Assembly: GCA_017934975.1 (NCBI GenBank)
Contig: JAGBIM010000027.1
Location: 235,572 to 280,650 of the forward strand
Origin: Clostridia bacterium
Lineage (GTDB): Bacteria; Bacillota; Clostridia; Oscillospirales; UBA644
Direction: 5' to 3'
DNA: 45,079 nt
This document shows, in pieces, positions 8,130 through 14,922 of the stretch. Made by a program: the position numbers and the translations under genes. The number at the start of each line of letters is the position of its first letter. Positions within the stretch are counted from its first letter, which is position 1. The notes below the pieces were generated by a model, which did not search any database, had not been told where the DNA came from, and saw nothing but the letters and a program-made list of their open reading frames with translations.

Positions 8130-8879
8130 GTGCGGCTTTTGATCGTTCGTCACGGTGCTCCCGATTATAACAAGGATACCCTGACGGAGCAGGGCTGGCG
8201 TGAGGCGGAGCTTTTGGCTCCTCATCTGGTTCGGATGAAGCCCGACGCGATCTGTCTTTCTCCCTACGGAAGAGCCCAGGATACGGCAAAAAAGACTTTG
8301 GAACTGACGGGCTTGACCCCCGAAGTATTCCCTTGGCTTTGTGAATACGATCAGGTTTTGCCCGAGCCCTTCCGAAACTGCCCGTGGCACCAGGATCCCA
8401 AAATCTGGACCTCCGACCCCCAATGGCGCAGCCCCGATTGGAAGGAAAGCCCTCTTTTTCGAGATTCCCCTTTTCTGCGGGTCTATGAAGAGGATCGTGC
8501 CGCTCTGGACGCGTTTCTTTCGAAACACGGCTACGTGCGGGAGGGAATGCTCTGGCGGGTAACGGATGATTTTTACGACGTGAACGAAACCATCGTGTTT
8601 TTCTGTCATCTGGGGCGTGCTGTAACGCTTCTTTCCCAGATATTGGATCTGCCATGGGTTTCCGCGGCCCATCAGTTCTGGATCCCCACCTCCTCCGTAA
8701 CCGAGATTCTTTTTGAGCGTTCTCATTTCGATCGCGGTATCGCCATTCCCCGCGTGGCCCGTCTTTCCGACGTGTCGCATTTGGAGGAGGTCGGTCTTCC
8801 GCGGTGCAATTCGGGCTTTATGATGCCCGTTGACGGATATACTCGGGACAGCGATCCCACGGTTTCTCTGTCGAAATAA
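8130..8879 (+). CDS. Histidine phosphatase superfamily protein (phosphoglycerate mutase-like)
   Basis: A 249-residue protein starting MRLLIVRHGAP, with the phosphorylated His at 8 (RHG). SPYGRAQDTA follows near 44-53, and the second catalytic His lies in FFCHLG near 160. These mark branch-1 histidine phosphatases; the substrate cannot be predicted. The GTG start at 8130 follows AAAGGA. The final 40 residues have no recognisable motif. It begins a plus-strand run (phosphatase, DUF512, der, plsY) with short gaps, probably an operon. Confidence 0.85.
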   Translation: MRLLIVRHGAPDYNKDTLTEQGWREAELLAPHLVRMKPDAICLSPYGRAQDTAKKTLELTGLTPEVFPWLCEYDQVLPEPFRNCPWHQDPKIWTSDPQWRSPDWKESPLFRDSPFLRVYEEDRAALDAFLSKHGYVREGMLWRVTDDFYDVNETIVFFCHLGRAVTLLSQILDLPWVSAAHQFWIPTSSVTEILFERSHFDRGIAIPRVARLSDVSHLEEVGLPRCNSGFMMPVDGYTRDSDPTVSLSK

Positions 8880-8902
8880 CCATTTTGTAAGGATGTCTGT
8901 TT

Positions 8903-10201
8903 ATGGCTTTGATCCGTTACGTGGATCGGCACAGTCCGTTCCGAAAAAAACTTTTGCCCGGTGACGATCTTTTAGCCGTCAACGGAGTCCCCGTGCGGGA
9001 TTTTCTGGATTATATGTACCAGACCGCCCTCGGCGTTACCGACGTGACGATTCTGCGGGAGGGGAAGGAAATGTCGGTGGTTCTTTCCGAGGCCACGGAA
9101 GATCCCGGTCTTGATTTCGAAAATTATCTGATGGATCGGCAACGGTCCTGCAAAAATAAATGTATTTTCTGTTTTATCGACCAGCTTCCCCCCGCCATGC
9201 GGGAGACCATGTATTATAAGGATGACGATTTCCGCCTTTCCCTGCTTTACGGCAATTACGTCACCCTCACCAACATGACCGACGAGGATATGGACCGCGT
9301 GGTTGATATGAAGGTTTCTCCCTTCAACGTGTCGGTGCATACCACCAATCCCGACCTGCGGGTGAAGATGATGAAAAATCCCGCCGCAGGGAAGATTATG
9401 GATCAATTGACCCGTCTTCGGGATGCGGACATCAACCTGCGGGCTCAGATCGTTCTTTGTCCCGGCTGGAACGACGGGGAAGAGTTGGACCGCACCTTGA
9501 AGGATCTCAAGTCTTTTTATCCGCAACTGTCCAGCCTTTCCGTGGTCCCCGTGGGACTGACCCGTTATCGGGAGGGGCTGGAGCCCCTTCGGGTCTTTAC
9601 GGCGGAGGAGTGCAAGGCGGTCATCGAGCAGGTGGAGGCCTTTGCCCAAACCTGTCTGGAGGAATTCGGCACCCGCTTGGTCTGGTGCTCCGACGAAATG
9701 TATATCAAGGCGGGTCTTCCCGTTCCTTCCTTTGATGATTACGAAGAGTTTGAACAGATGGAAAACGGCGTGGGCATGATCGCCTCCTTCCAACGGGAGC
9801 TGGAGGATCTGATTTCCTTTATGGATGAGCCCTTTACCCGTCCCATTCGCGTGTCCTCCGTAACGGGGATGATTACACAGGATCTGATCCGCAACGCCGT
9901 CACCCGCTTGCAGGAGAAATTTACCGACCTGCAATGCGACGTATACGCCATTCGCAACGACTTTTTCGGCCCCGACGTGACGGTGACGGGACTTATTACG
10001 GGGCAGGATATTATTTCCCAGCTGAAGGGAAAGAAATTGGGCGATTATCTCATCGTTCCCGAGGTGATGCTGCGGGACGGAATGTTTTTGGATAATAGAT
10101 CGGTTCGTGACGTGGAACGTGCTTTGGACGTGAAGATCCGCACGGCTGGTTGCGATCCCGAAGGCTTCGCGGAAGCGCTGATGCGCTCTGCACGCCGCTG
10201 A
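8903..10201 (+). CDS. DUF512 protein: PDZ-like domain plus radical-SAM-type domain
   Basis: A 432-residue protein. Residues 1-60 look like a PDZ-type domain (LLPGDDLLAVNGVPVRDFLDY). The central part carries Cys 83, 87 and 90 in the CxxxCxxC arrangement SCKNKCIFCFID, typical of a 4Fe-4S radical-SAM cluster. The C-terminus is the DUF512 domain. The family is widely conserved in Firmicutes next to der and is of unknown reaction. The gene starts 23 nt after the phosphatase and ends 14 nt before der, which has a shared strong ribosome site, so it is part of the same transcript. Confidence 0.88.
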   Translation: MALIRYVDRHSPFRKKLLPGDDLLAVNGVPVRDFLDYMYQTALGVTDVTILREGKEMSVVLSEATEDPGLDFENYLMDRQRSCKNKCIFCFIDQLPPAMRETMYYKDDDFRLSLLYGNYVTLTNMTDEDMDRVVDMKVSPFNVSVHTTNPDLRVKMMKNPAAGKIMDQLTRLRDADINLRAQIVLCPGWNDGEELDRTLKDLKSFYPQLSSLSVVPVGLTRYREGLEPLRVFTAEECKAVIEQVEAFAQTCLEEFGTRLVWCSDEMYIKAGLPVPSFDDYEEFEQMENGVGMIASFQRELEDLISFMDEPFTRPIRVSSVTGMITQDLIRNAVTRLQEKFTDLQCDVYAIRNDFFGPDVTVTGLITGQDIISQLKGKKLGDYLIVPEVMLRDGMFLDNRSVRDVERALDVKIRTAGCDPEGFAEALMRSARR

Positions 10202-10215
10202 AAGGAGGTTGTTCT

Positions 10216-11544
10216 ATGGCAAATCCCATGATCGCCGTGGTGGGGCGCCCCAACGTGGGGAAGTCCACCCTCTTTAACAAGATCGTCGGTCAGCGTCTCT
10301 CCATCATTGAGGATACGCCGGGGGTGACGCGGGACCGCATTTATTGTGATTTCGAATGGCGCGCCCGCACCTGCACCCTGATCGACACGGGCGGCATTGA
10401 GCCCCACAAGGGGGACGAACTGCTGGATCAGATGCGCCGTCAGGCACAGATCGCCATCGATCAGGCCGACGCGGTGATCTTCGTCACCGATATCAAATCG
10501 GGTGTTACCGACGCGGACGTGGAAGTGGCCCGTATGCTGATGAAGGCGGGCAAAAACGTGGTTCTTTGCGTCAATAAGATCGACCGACCCGGGGAGAATC
10601 CTCCCGAATTTTACGAATTTTATAACTTGGGTATGGGGGATCCCGTGGCGGTTTCCTCCGTTCACGGACTCGGCATCGGCGATCTTCTCGATGCGGTCTA
10701 CGCATTCCTGCCCGATCCTCCCGTGGAGGACGAGGAGGATAAAACCGTCAAGGTGGCCCTTATCGGACGCCCCAACGTGGGAAAATCCTCTCTGGTCAAC
10801 TACATTCTCGGGGAAAAACGCATGATCGTTTCCGATATTCCCGGCACCACGCGGGATGCGGTGGACACGGTCAAGGAAAATCAATACGGCAAATTCTGCT
10901 TTATCGACACCGCAGGGATTCGCCGCAAAAACAAGGTTTACGATAACATCGAGCAATATTCCATCGTTCGCTCTTATATGGCCATCGACCGTGCGGACGT
11001 GGTGCTGATTCTCATCGACGCCTCCCGCGGCGTCACCGACCAGGACGTGAAAATTGCGGGCTTTGCCCACGAGCGGGGAAAGGCCTCCATTATTCTGGTC
11101 AACAAGTGGGATCTGGTGGAAAAAGACACCTACACCATGGAAACCATGAAGAACGATATCAAAGAAGAGCTGAAGTATATGTCCTACGCTCCCGTTCTTT
11201 TCATTTCCGCCAAGACCGGCCAGCGGGTGGATAAACTGTACCCCCTCATCAACTCCGTCCACGAGCAGCACTCCCGCCGCATCACCACGGGGGTTCTGAA
11301 CGATATTCTGGCCGACGCCACCATCCGCGTTCAGCCTCCCTCCGACAAGGGCAAGCGGTTGAAGATTCTGTACATGACCCAGGCTTCCACCAATCCGCCC
11401 TCTTTCGTGATTTTCTGTAACGACGCGTCTCTGTTCCATTTCTCTTATCAGCGTTATATTGAGAACCAAATCCGTGCCGTCTTCGGGCTGGAAGGAACCC
11501 CCGTGCGGCTCTTCATTCGGGAAAGGGGAGAAAACGATCGATGA
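10216..11544 (+). CDS. der: Ribosome-biogenesis GTPase Der (EngA)
   Basis: Der is an essential double GTPase that matures the 50S subunit. Two P-loops are seen, GRPNVGKST at 10-18 and GRPNVGKSS near 185-193. They are followed by DTGG and DTAG switch motifs and the base-recognition motifs NKID and NKWD. A C-terminal KH-like domain fills the last 90 residues. The product is 442 residues, normal. The ATG at 10216 is preceded by AAAGGAGG. The stop overlaps the plsY start (ATGA). Confidence 0.97.
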   Translation: MANPMIAVVGRPNVGKSTLFNKIVGQRLSIIEDTPGVTRDRIYCDFEWRARTCTLIDTGGIEPHKGDELLDQMRRQAQIAIDQADAVIFVTDIKSGVTDADVEVARMLMKAGKNVVLCVNKIDRPGENPPEFYEFYNLGMGDPVAVSSVHGLGIGDLLDAVYAFLPDPPVEDEEDKTVKVALIGRPNVGKSSLVNYILGEKRMIVSDIPGTTRDAVDTVKENQYGKFCFIDTAGIRRKNKVYDNIEQYSIVRSYMAIDRADVVLILIDASRGVTDQDVKIAGFAHERGKASIILVNKWDLVEKDTYTMETMKNDIKEELKYMSYAPVLFISAKTGQRVDKLYPLINSVHEQHSRRITTGVLNDILADATIRVQPPSDKGKRLKILYMTQASTNPPSFVIFCNDASLFHFSYQRYIENQIRAVFGLEGTPVRLFIRERGENDR

Positions 11545-12197
11545 GTTGGCTGTTGCTTGTTCCGATCTTCCTGTTGGGATATCTGATCGGTAGCGTGAAT
11601 CTGTCCTTGGTCGTCACCAAGTATATCGGCAAGATTGACATTTATTCCGTAGGCAGCGGCAACGCAGGCGGTACCAACGTGGCCCGTTCCATGGGCTTGG
11701 GTTGGGGAATCTCCGTCATGGCTGCGGAAATCGGCAAAAGTATGATTTTCGGCTGTTTGGTGAAATACCTCTGGCCCGGCGACGTTCTGTCCTTCGGGGA
11801 GCCCGTAGGCCCCGCCTTCACCGGTGCGGTGTTGGTGGCAGGATGCCTTTTGGGGAACTACTTCCCCTGCTTTTCCCATTTCAAGGGCGGCAAAGGGGTT
11901 TCCGTTATGGGCGGTCTGCTGATCGTGTTGGATTATCGGATTTTTCTCGTGGTTTTCGTCACGTTCCTTTTGGTTCTGTTGCTTTTCCGTATGGTTTCTT
12001 TGGCCTCCCTTCTTTCCGGCGTTGCAATCCCCATTTGTGTGGGGTTGTTCTATTCCGGAAATCACGGCTGGGTTTTGCTCACGGCCCTCACGGCTCTGAT
12101 GAGTGCTTCGGTCTGGATTCGTCATTCCGGCAACATCAAACGAATCTTGACGGGCACGGAACGCAAAATCGGCTCCAAAAAGAAAAAAGAACAATAA
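11541..12197 (+). CDS. plsY: Glycerol-3-phosphate acyltransferase PlsY
   Basis: PlsY is an integral membrane enzyme that moves the acyl group from acyl-phosphate to glycerol-3-phosphate, the first step of phospholipid synthesis. The 218-residue product has five or six hydrophobic segments. The three PlsY motifs are present: GSVNLSLVV early, SGNAGGTNVARSMG (usually SGNPGATN) near 38-51, and FSHFKGGKGVS near 110-120. The common GH before the third motif reads GN. It ends in a Lys-rich tail and overlaps der by 4 nt, the usual der-plsY order in Clostridia. Confidence 0.94.
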   Translation: MSWLLLVPIFLLGYLIGSVNLSLVVTKYIGKIDIYSVGSGNAGGTNVARSMGLGWGISVMAAEIGKSMIFGCLVKYLWPGDVLSFGEPVGPAFTGAVLVAGCLLGNYFPCFSHFKGGKGVSVMGGLLIVLDYRIFLVVFVTFLLVLLLFRMVSLASLLSGVAIPICVGLFYSGNHGWVLLTALTALMSASVWIRHSGNIKRILTGTERKIGSKKKKEQ

Positions 12198-12200
12198 AAC

Positions 12201-12231
12201 GAAAACTCCCACAGCCGTGGGAGTTTTTTTT
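12201..12231 (+). terminator. Intrinsic terminator after plsY
   Basis: Stem AACTCCCAC/GTGGGAGTT closed by a short loop and followed by eight T. It closes the phosphatase-DUF512-der-plsY unit. Confidence 0.92.
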
Positions 12232-12246
12232 GCATCCCCCGCCCCG

Positions 12247-12275
12247 TTGACAAATCCCCCAAAATATGGTACAAT
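12247..12275 (+). promoter_or_regulatory. Array promoter 1
   Basis: TTGACA, 17-bp spacer AATCCCCCAAAATATGG, then TACAAT. The spacer is nearly the same as in the promoters at 12925 and 14807, so they share descent rather than only consensus boxes. Confidence 0.85.
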
Positions 12276-12360
12276 AAAAATATAAAAACCTCGAATCCGG
12301 ATGCTATGCCCCCGAAACTTCAGGTACAGGATAAATGCAAAAAGAAGGAGATGTAATCAC

Positions 12361-12813
12361 ATGTCTCGGTCCAAAAAAAACCGCACGGAAGATGAATTCT
12401 GCGTTCATCACGGCAGAGATGGGTGTATATTTTTTATTAGTCCCCTGATTATTATGCTTGTGGCAGGTATCGTTGCCTTTCCCTTTGCCGGGTTGTGGTG
12501 GATGTCGTTGTTAAATTTGCCTTTACTTATTCTTTTTATTTCGATTGTTTATGCTTCGATAGGAGACACTATGACCATAAACAAGGAAGGAATTCATTGG
12601 AGTTATCCAAGGAATAAAGAGTTCAATTTTAGTGTACCTTGGGAGGATGTAATTGAGATCTACTATGTGGCTTCTTTTAAACCGACTCCAACATATATTC
12701 GCTTTCGCAAGGGTAATGATATCTGCGAAGAGGAATTTCACGTAACCTACCGTACAAAAACAAACAAAGTTCTTGCGAAATACGGTTTTCAGATGCAAAA
12801 GCGAAAGCCCTGA
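12361..12813 (+). CDS. Small membrane protein with PH-like domain; C-terminus probably frameshifted
   Basis: I do not recognise a named family. The 150-residue product has a short polar head, two adjacent membrane helices (about 22-44 and 45-67), then a beta-rich domain of bacterial PH type. The product ends abruptly at KRKP. In the -1 frame, however, the DNA goes on as CEIRFSDAKAKALINELIEKK, a strand plus amphipathic helix exactly as expected for the end of a PH fold and matching IYISIYTEKQMNRLLDII in the 13344 gene. A one-base deletion around 12765-12785 is the likely cause. The ATG has AAGGAG upstream. It is the first member of the AT-rich array; an immunity or membrane-sensor role is only an inference. 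Confidence 0.7.
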   Translation: MSRSKKNRTEDEFCVHHGRDGCIFFISPLIIMLVAGIVAFPFAGLWWMSLLNLPLLILFISIVYASIGDTMTINKEGIHWSYPRNKEFNFSVPWEDVIEIYYVASFKPTPTYIRFRKGNDICEEEFHVTYRTKTNKVLAKYGFQMQKRKP

Positions 12814-12864
12814 TAAATGAATTGATCGAGAAGAAAAACCTCTTCAAACCTGATACAATTGATT

Positions 12865-12904
12865 CCCTCCTGCGGTATAAATCGTACTGCAGGAGGGCTT
12901 TTTT
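12865..12904 (+). terminator. Terminator after the first array gene
   Basis: Stem CCCTCCTGC/GCAGGAGGG with a 15-nt loop and seven T. The frameshifted reading frame of the upstream gene runs through it, so that frame's true stop has probably been lost too. Confidence 0.85.
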
Positions 12905-12924
12905 GAACATTCAGACCACATCGG

Positions 12925-12953
12925 TTGACAAATCCCTCAAAATATAGTATAAT
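12925..12953 (+). promoter_or_regulatory. Array promoter 2
   Basis: TTGACA, 17-bp spacer AATCCCTCAAAATATAG, TATAAT. It is the second near-copy of the promoter at 12247. Confidence 0.88.
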
Positions 12954-12984
12954 ACGATTGTAAACTCCGCAATCCGTTCAATGG

Positions 12985-13074
12985 ATGTTTGGCTACGACG
13001 TTTGCAACAACCCGACCCGGGACAAAAACACGGAGCTCACCCGGAATAACATCCGTCAGATGACCGGCTATTGA
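12985..13074 (+). pseudogene. Short remnant ORF of 29 codons behind array promoter 2
   Basis: Starting at an ATG about 32 nt after the -10 box, it encodes MFGYDVCNNPTRDKN followed by TELTRNNIRQMTGY. There is no ribosome site before the ATG. Its codon use is G/C-rich (ACC, CGG, GAC), unlike the AT-rich DNA after it, which suggests a fragment joined from another gene. I do not recognise the source. Confidence 0.45.
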
Positions 13075-13342
13075 ATGTTTTTACAGGACATTTTTTGACA
13101 GCGGGAATTTCAAAGAATCTCTTGCCTCCACAGAAACAACCTTAGTTAAGGATTTTGTACTACACAAAATATCTCAGGCATTGGGAATATATGGAATCAT
13201 TCTCAGAGTTTTGACAGGAAGATCTTTAGAACAACTAATTCACGATGTCGCAAGTACTAAAGTTATGGAATATATCCTTAAATTGGATTTTATCCAAAAT
13301 ATTAACTCAATATTTTTATTCATAGAAAAGGTGGTTATTTAA
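13064..13342 (+). pseudogene. Open reading remnant with no start, directly before the 13344 gene (toxin-tip-like)
   Basis: After a TGA at 13061-13063 this frame is open for 92 codons to a TAA at 13340-13342, with no start codon or ribosome site near its beginning. It reads RTFFDSGNFKESLASTETTL, then an alpha-helical stretch including LHKISQALGIYGIIL, and ends FLFIEKVVI. Its stop is one base before the ATG of the next gene, whose ribosome site lies inside it. That is the normal spacing of a toxin C-terminus and its immunity gene, and a 5'-truncated tip is the simplest explanation. No family is recognised. Confidence 0.5.
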
Positions 13343-13343
13343 A

Positions 13344-13871
13344 ATGGGAAAGAAAAGAAAAATTGTCATTCGTGCCTGGAAGTTACACCTTTCGTATGCG
13401 ATCATTTCGTTCTTGCTGGCAGGGATTGTCGTGTATCTTGTTTTGCAGGGCGAAACGTCGGAAGAATCCGGTTTCTTGTATGCAATAGATACTTTTTCTT
13501 TTTACTTCTTCATGATAGCCATTTCACAAATCAATAGGATTATAATATTTGAAGACCGAATTGTCACAAAGACTTTTCCTATTGCTGCGCTACCTTTCCG
13601 TTTCAAAAAGGATCCTCGAACAAGATGGAACAGCAATATTGATTTTTCTGAAATTGAAAGCGTGGAACTCGTCAACCTGACACATGATGAACGCCTGGAA
13701 CTTTTTGGAGCCTATACATTTTCCAACCAGTTTTTAAAAATTGATGTAAAGGGCAAAGACCGCCCCAAACTCATTTATATTTCCATCTACACGGAAAAGC
13801 AGATGAACCGATTGCTGGACATCATCAATAGTAGAAAAACGCCTCTTGAAGAAGAAAACGCAGAGGATTGA
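13344..13871 (+). CDS. Small two-helix membrane protein with PH-like domain (immunity-like paralogue 1)
   Basis: A 175-residue protein with a basic start MGKKRKIVIR, membrane helices at about 14-35 and 46-66, and a cytoplasmic beta-rich domain. The segment SEIESVELVNLTHDERLEL, then FSNQFLKIDV, then YISIYTEKQMNRLLDII aligns well with SEIEKVSLVKLSKEEKKKY, FSKYLKIEL and VYVSHYTNFQIKKIIRLL in the gene at 14199, so the two are paralogues. The ATG follows AAAAGGTGG. Low GC and AT-ending codons set it apart from flanking housekeeping genes. Function unknown; context suggests protection against a membrane-acting toxin. Confidence 0.72.
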   Translation: MGKKRKIVIRAWKLHLSYAIISFLLAGIVVYLVLQGETSEESGFLYAIDTFSFYFFMIAISQINRIIIFEDRIVTKTFPIAALPFRFKKDPRTRWNSNIDFSEIESVELVNLTHDERLELFGAYTFSNQFLKIDVKGKDRPKLIYISIYTEKQMNRLLDIINSRKTPLEEENAED

Positions 13872-13918
13872 ACGATTATCCCCTCTCTTCTCTTTCTTTT
13901 TTCAGAACCGAAGATCTT

Positions 13919-13990
13919 GCCCCTCGGATTGCTCCGAGGGGCTGATTTTTGTTGATATTACAGCATTTCTAAGCAAGAACGGTTGACAAA
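13919..13990 (+). repeat. 72-nt terminator-promoter cassette, copy A
   Basis: It holds the terminator of the 13344 gene (stem CCCCTCGGA, loop TTGC, stem TCCGAGGGG, then TTTTT), a 30-nt spacer with GTTGATATTACAGC, and the -35 box of the next promoter. Copy B at 14743-14814 is colinear; in the 47 nt after the hairpin only about four bases differ. Confidence 0.85.
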
Positions 13991-14011
13991 GAGTGAAAAG
14001 CATGATATAAT
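13983..14011 (+). promoter_or_regulatory. Array promoter 3
   Basis: TTGACA and TATAAT with a 17-bp spacer, immediately after terminator copy A. The spacer (AAGAGTGAAAAGCATGA) differs from the other array promoters although the upstream sequence is shared. Confidence 0.88.
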
Positions 14012-14041
14012 AAATTTGTTATAGAGAATCGGTCTCTTATC

Positions 14042-14188
14042 ATGTGGGCAACTGTTGCCATAGGAACTTCGATTTCTATTGGAGTTGGGACTGCTCTTGG
14101 ATTCCTTGTTGGAACCGTTATCTGCCTTGCTGTTGACTATCATTTTGACAAGTGGATTTCTTATTTCATAGATAAAATTGCAGGTTAA
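14042..14188 (+). pseudogene. Remnant of a glycine-rich membrane-helix protein directly before the 14199 gene (toxin-tip-like)
   Basis: The open frame can be read from about 14009. From the first ATG (14042) it gives 48 residues: MWATVAIGTSISIGVGTALG, then FLVGTVICLAVDYHFDKW, ending IDKIAG. The Gly spacing forms a glycine zipper in one membrane helix, as in the C-termini of pore-forming or depolarising secreted toxins. There is no ribosome site before the ATG. The stop lies 10 nt before the next ATG, and the GGAGG of that gene follows the stop. I read it as a displaced toxin tip, probably not translated well. It could instead be a small functional membrane peptide. Confidence 0.5.
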
Positions 14189-14198
14189 TGGAGGTCTT

Positions 14199-14699
14199 AT
14201 GAAAAAATTTATTATTGCCTTTTGGGATATGCTTGCTTATCTGGTTATTTCCATACCGCTGAGTGCACAATTTTTATATTATTTCTTTAACTCCGAGGAC
14301 TTAAACTTTATGCAAGTAATCTTTTACAGTTTCTGCCTTGCTATTGTTGTTTGGGGACCTTTCTTTCTTCAACATACCGAAATTGATCTCAGCCGCGATT
14401 ATGTGAATCCGTATTACATGACCTCGTGGGGACCTAAGAACAACCTTGATTTACAGTATAACTGGGAGATTTTTCCCTCTGAAATCGAGAAAGTTTCCCT
14501 TGTTAAGTTGTCTAAAGAAGAAAAAAAGAAATACACATCATCCAAATTTTTGTTTTCAAAATATCTGAAAATTGAACTGCGCTACGGTGCGGTAAAATAC
14601 GTCTACGTCTCACACTATACAAATTTCCAGATCAAGAAAATTATAAGGCTACTTACCAGCAATCTGTACAAAAACACAAAGATAGCTCATAGGAATTAA
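14199..14699 (+). CDS. Small two-helix membrane protein with PH-like domain (immunity-like paralogue 2)
   Basis: The start is the ATG at 14199 with GGAGG five bases upstream, not the ATG at 14178, which lies inside the preceding remnant. The 166-residue product has membrane helices at about 4-28 and 38-56, a short aromatic loop (YVNPYYMTSWGPKN) and a beta-rich tail homologous to that of the 13344 gene. The first genes share the layout two helices plus PH-like domain, but this one is short of basic residues at its start. AT-rich codon use. Function unknown; the position directly after a glycine-zipper remnant suggests immunity. Confidence 0.72.
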   Translation: MKKFIIAFWDMLAYLVISIPLSAQFLYYFFNSEDLNFMQVIFYSFCLAIVVWGPFFLQHTEIDLSRDYVNPYYMTSWGPKNNLDLQYNWEIFPSEIEKVSLVKLSKEEKKKYTSSKFLFSKYLKIELRYGAVKYVYVSHYTNFQIKKIIRLLTSNLYKNTKIAHRN

Positions 14700-14742
14700 T
14701 AGATTTCCATCAGAACATTTAACTCTTGACATCTCGACAACA

Positions 14743-14814
14743 GCCCCTCGGGAAAATCCGAGGGGCCGGTTTTTGTTGATATTACAGTGTTTCTACGCAA
14801 GAACGGTTGACAAA
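14743..14814 (+). repeat. 72-nt terminator-promoter cassette, copy B
   Basis: Colinear with copy A at 13919-13990. The hairpin arms are GCCCCTCGG and CCGAGGGGC with loop GAAAAT, followed by TTTTT, the same spacer, and GAACGGTTGACAAA. It ends the 14199 gene and starts transcription of the 14923 gene. Confidence 0.85.
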
Positions 14815-14835
14815 TCCCCCGAAACATGGTATAAT
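14807..14835 (+). promoter_or_regulatory. Array promoter 4
   Basis: TTGACA, 17-bp spacer AATCCCCCGAAACATGG, TATAAT. The spacer is closely similar to those at 12247 and 12925 and to the minus-strand promoter at 44820. Confidence 0.9.
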
Positions 14836-14922
14836 ATAGTTGTTAAATTCTCAATCAGAACACGAAGCAATAAGGAAATCATATATTCAGTAAATTAAGT
14901 TCAAATAATCGGAGGTTATGAT

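Noticed and set aside
12765..12785. Programmed -1 frameshifting in the first array gene
   Set aside because: No X-XXY-YYZ slippery heptamer is in the correct frame and no clear downstream pseudoknot; a deletion is simpler.
12985..13074. A leader peptide controlling the 13344 gene
   Set aside because: It has no ribosome site, is G/C-rich unlike its surroundings, and shows no run of one amino acid typical of attenuator peptides.
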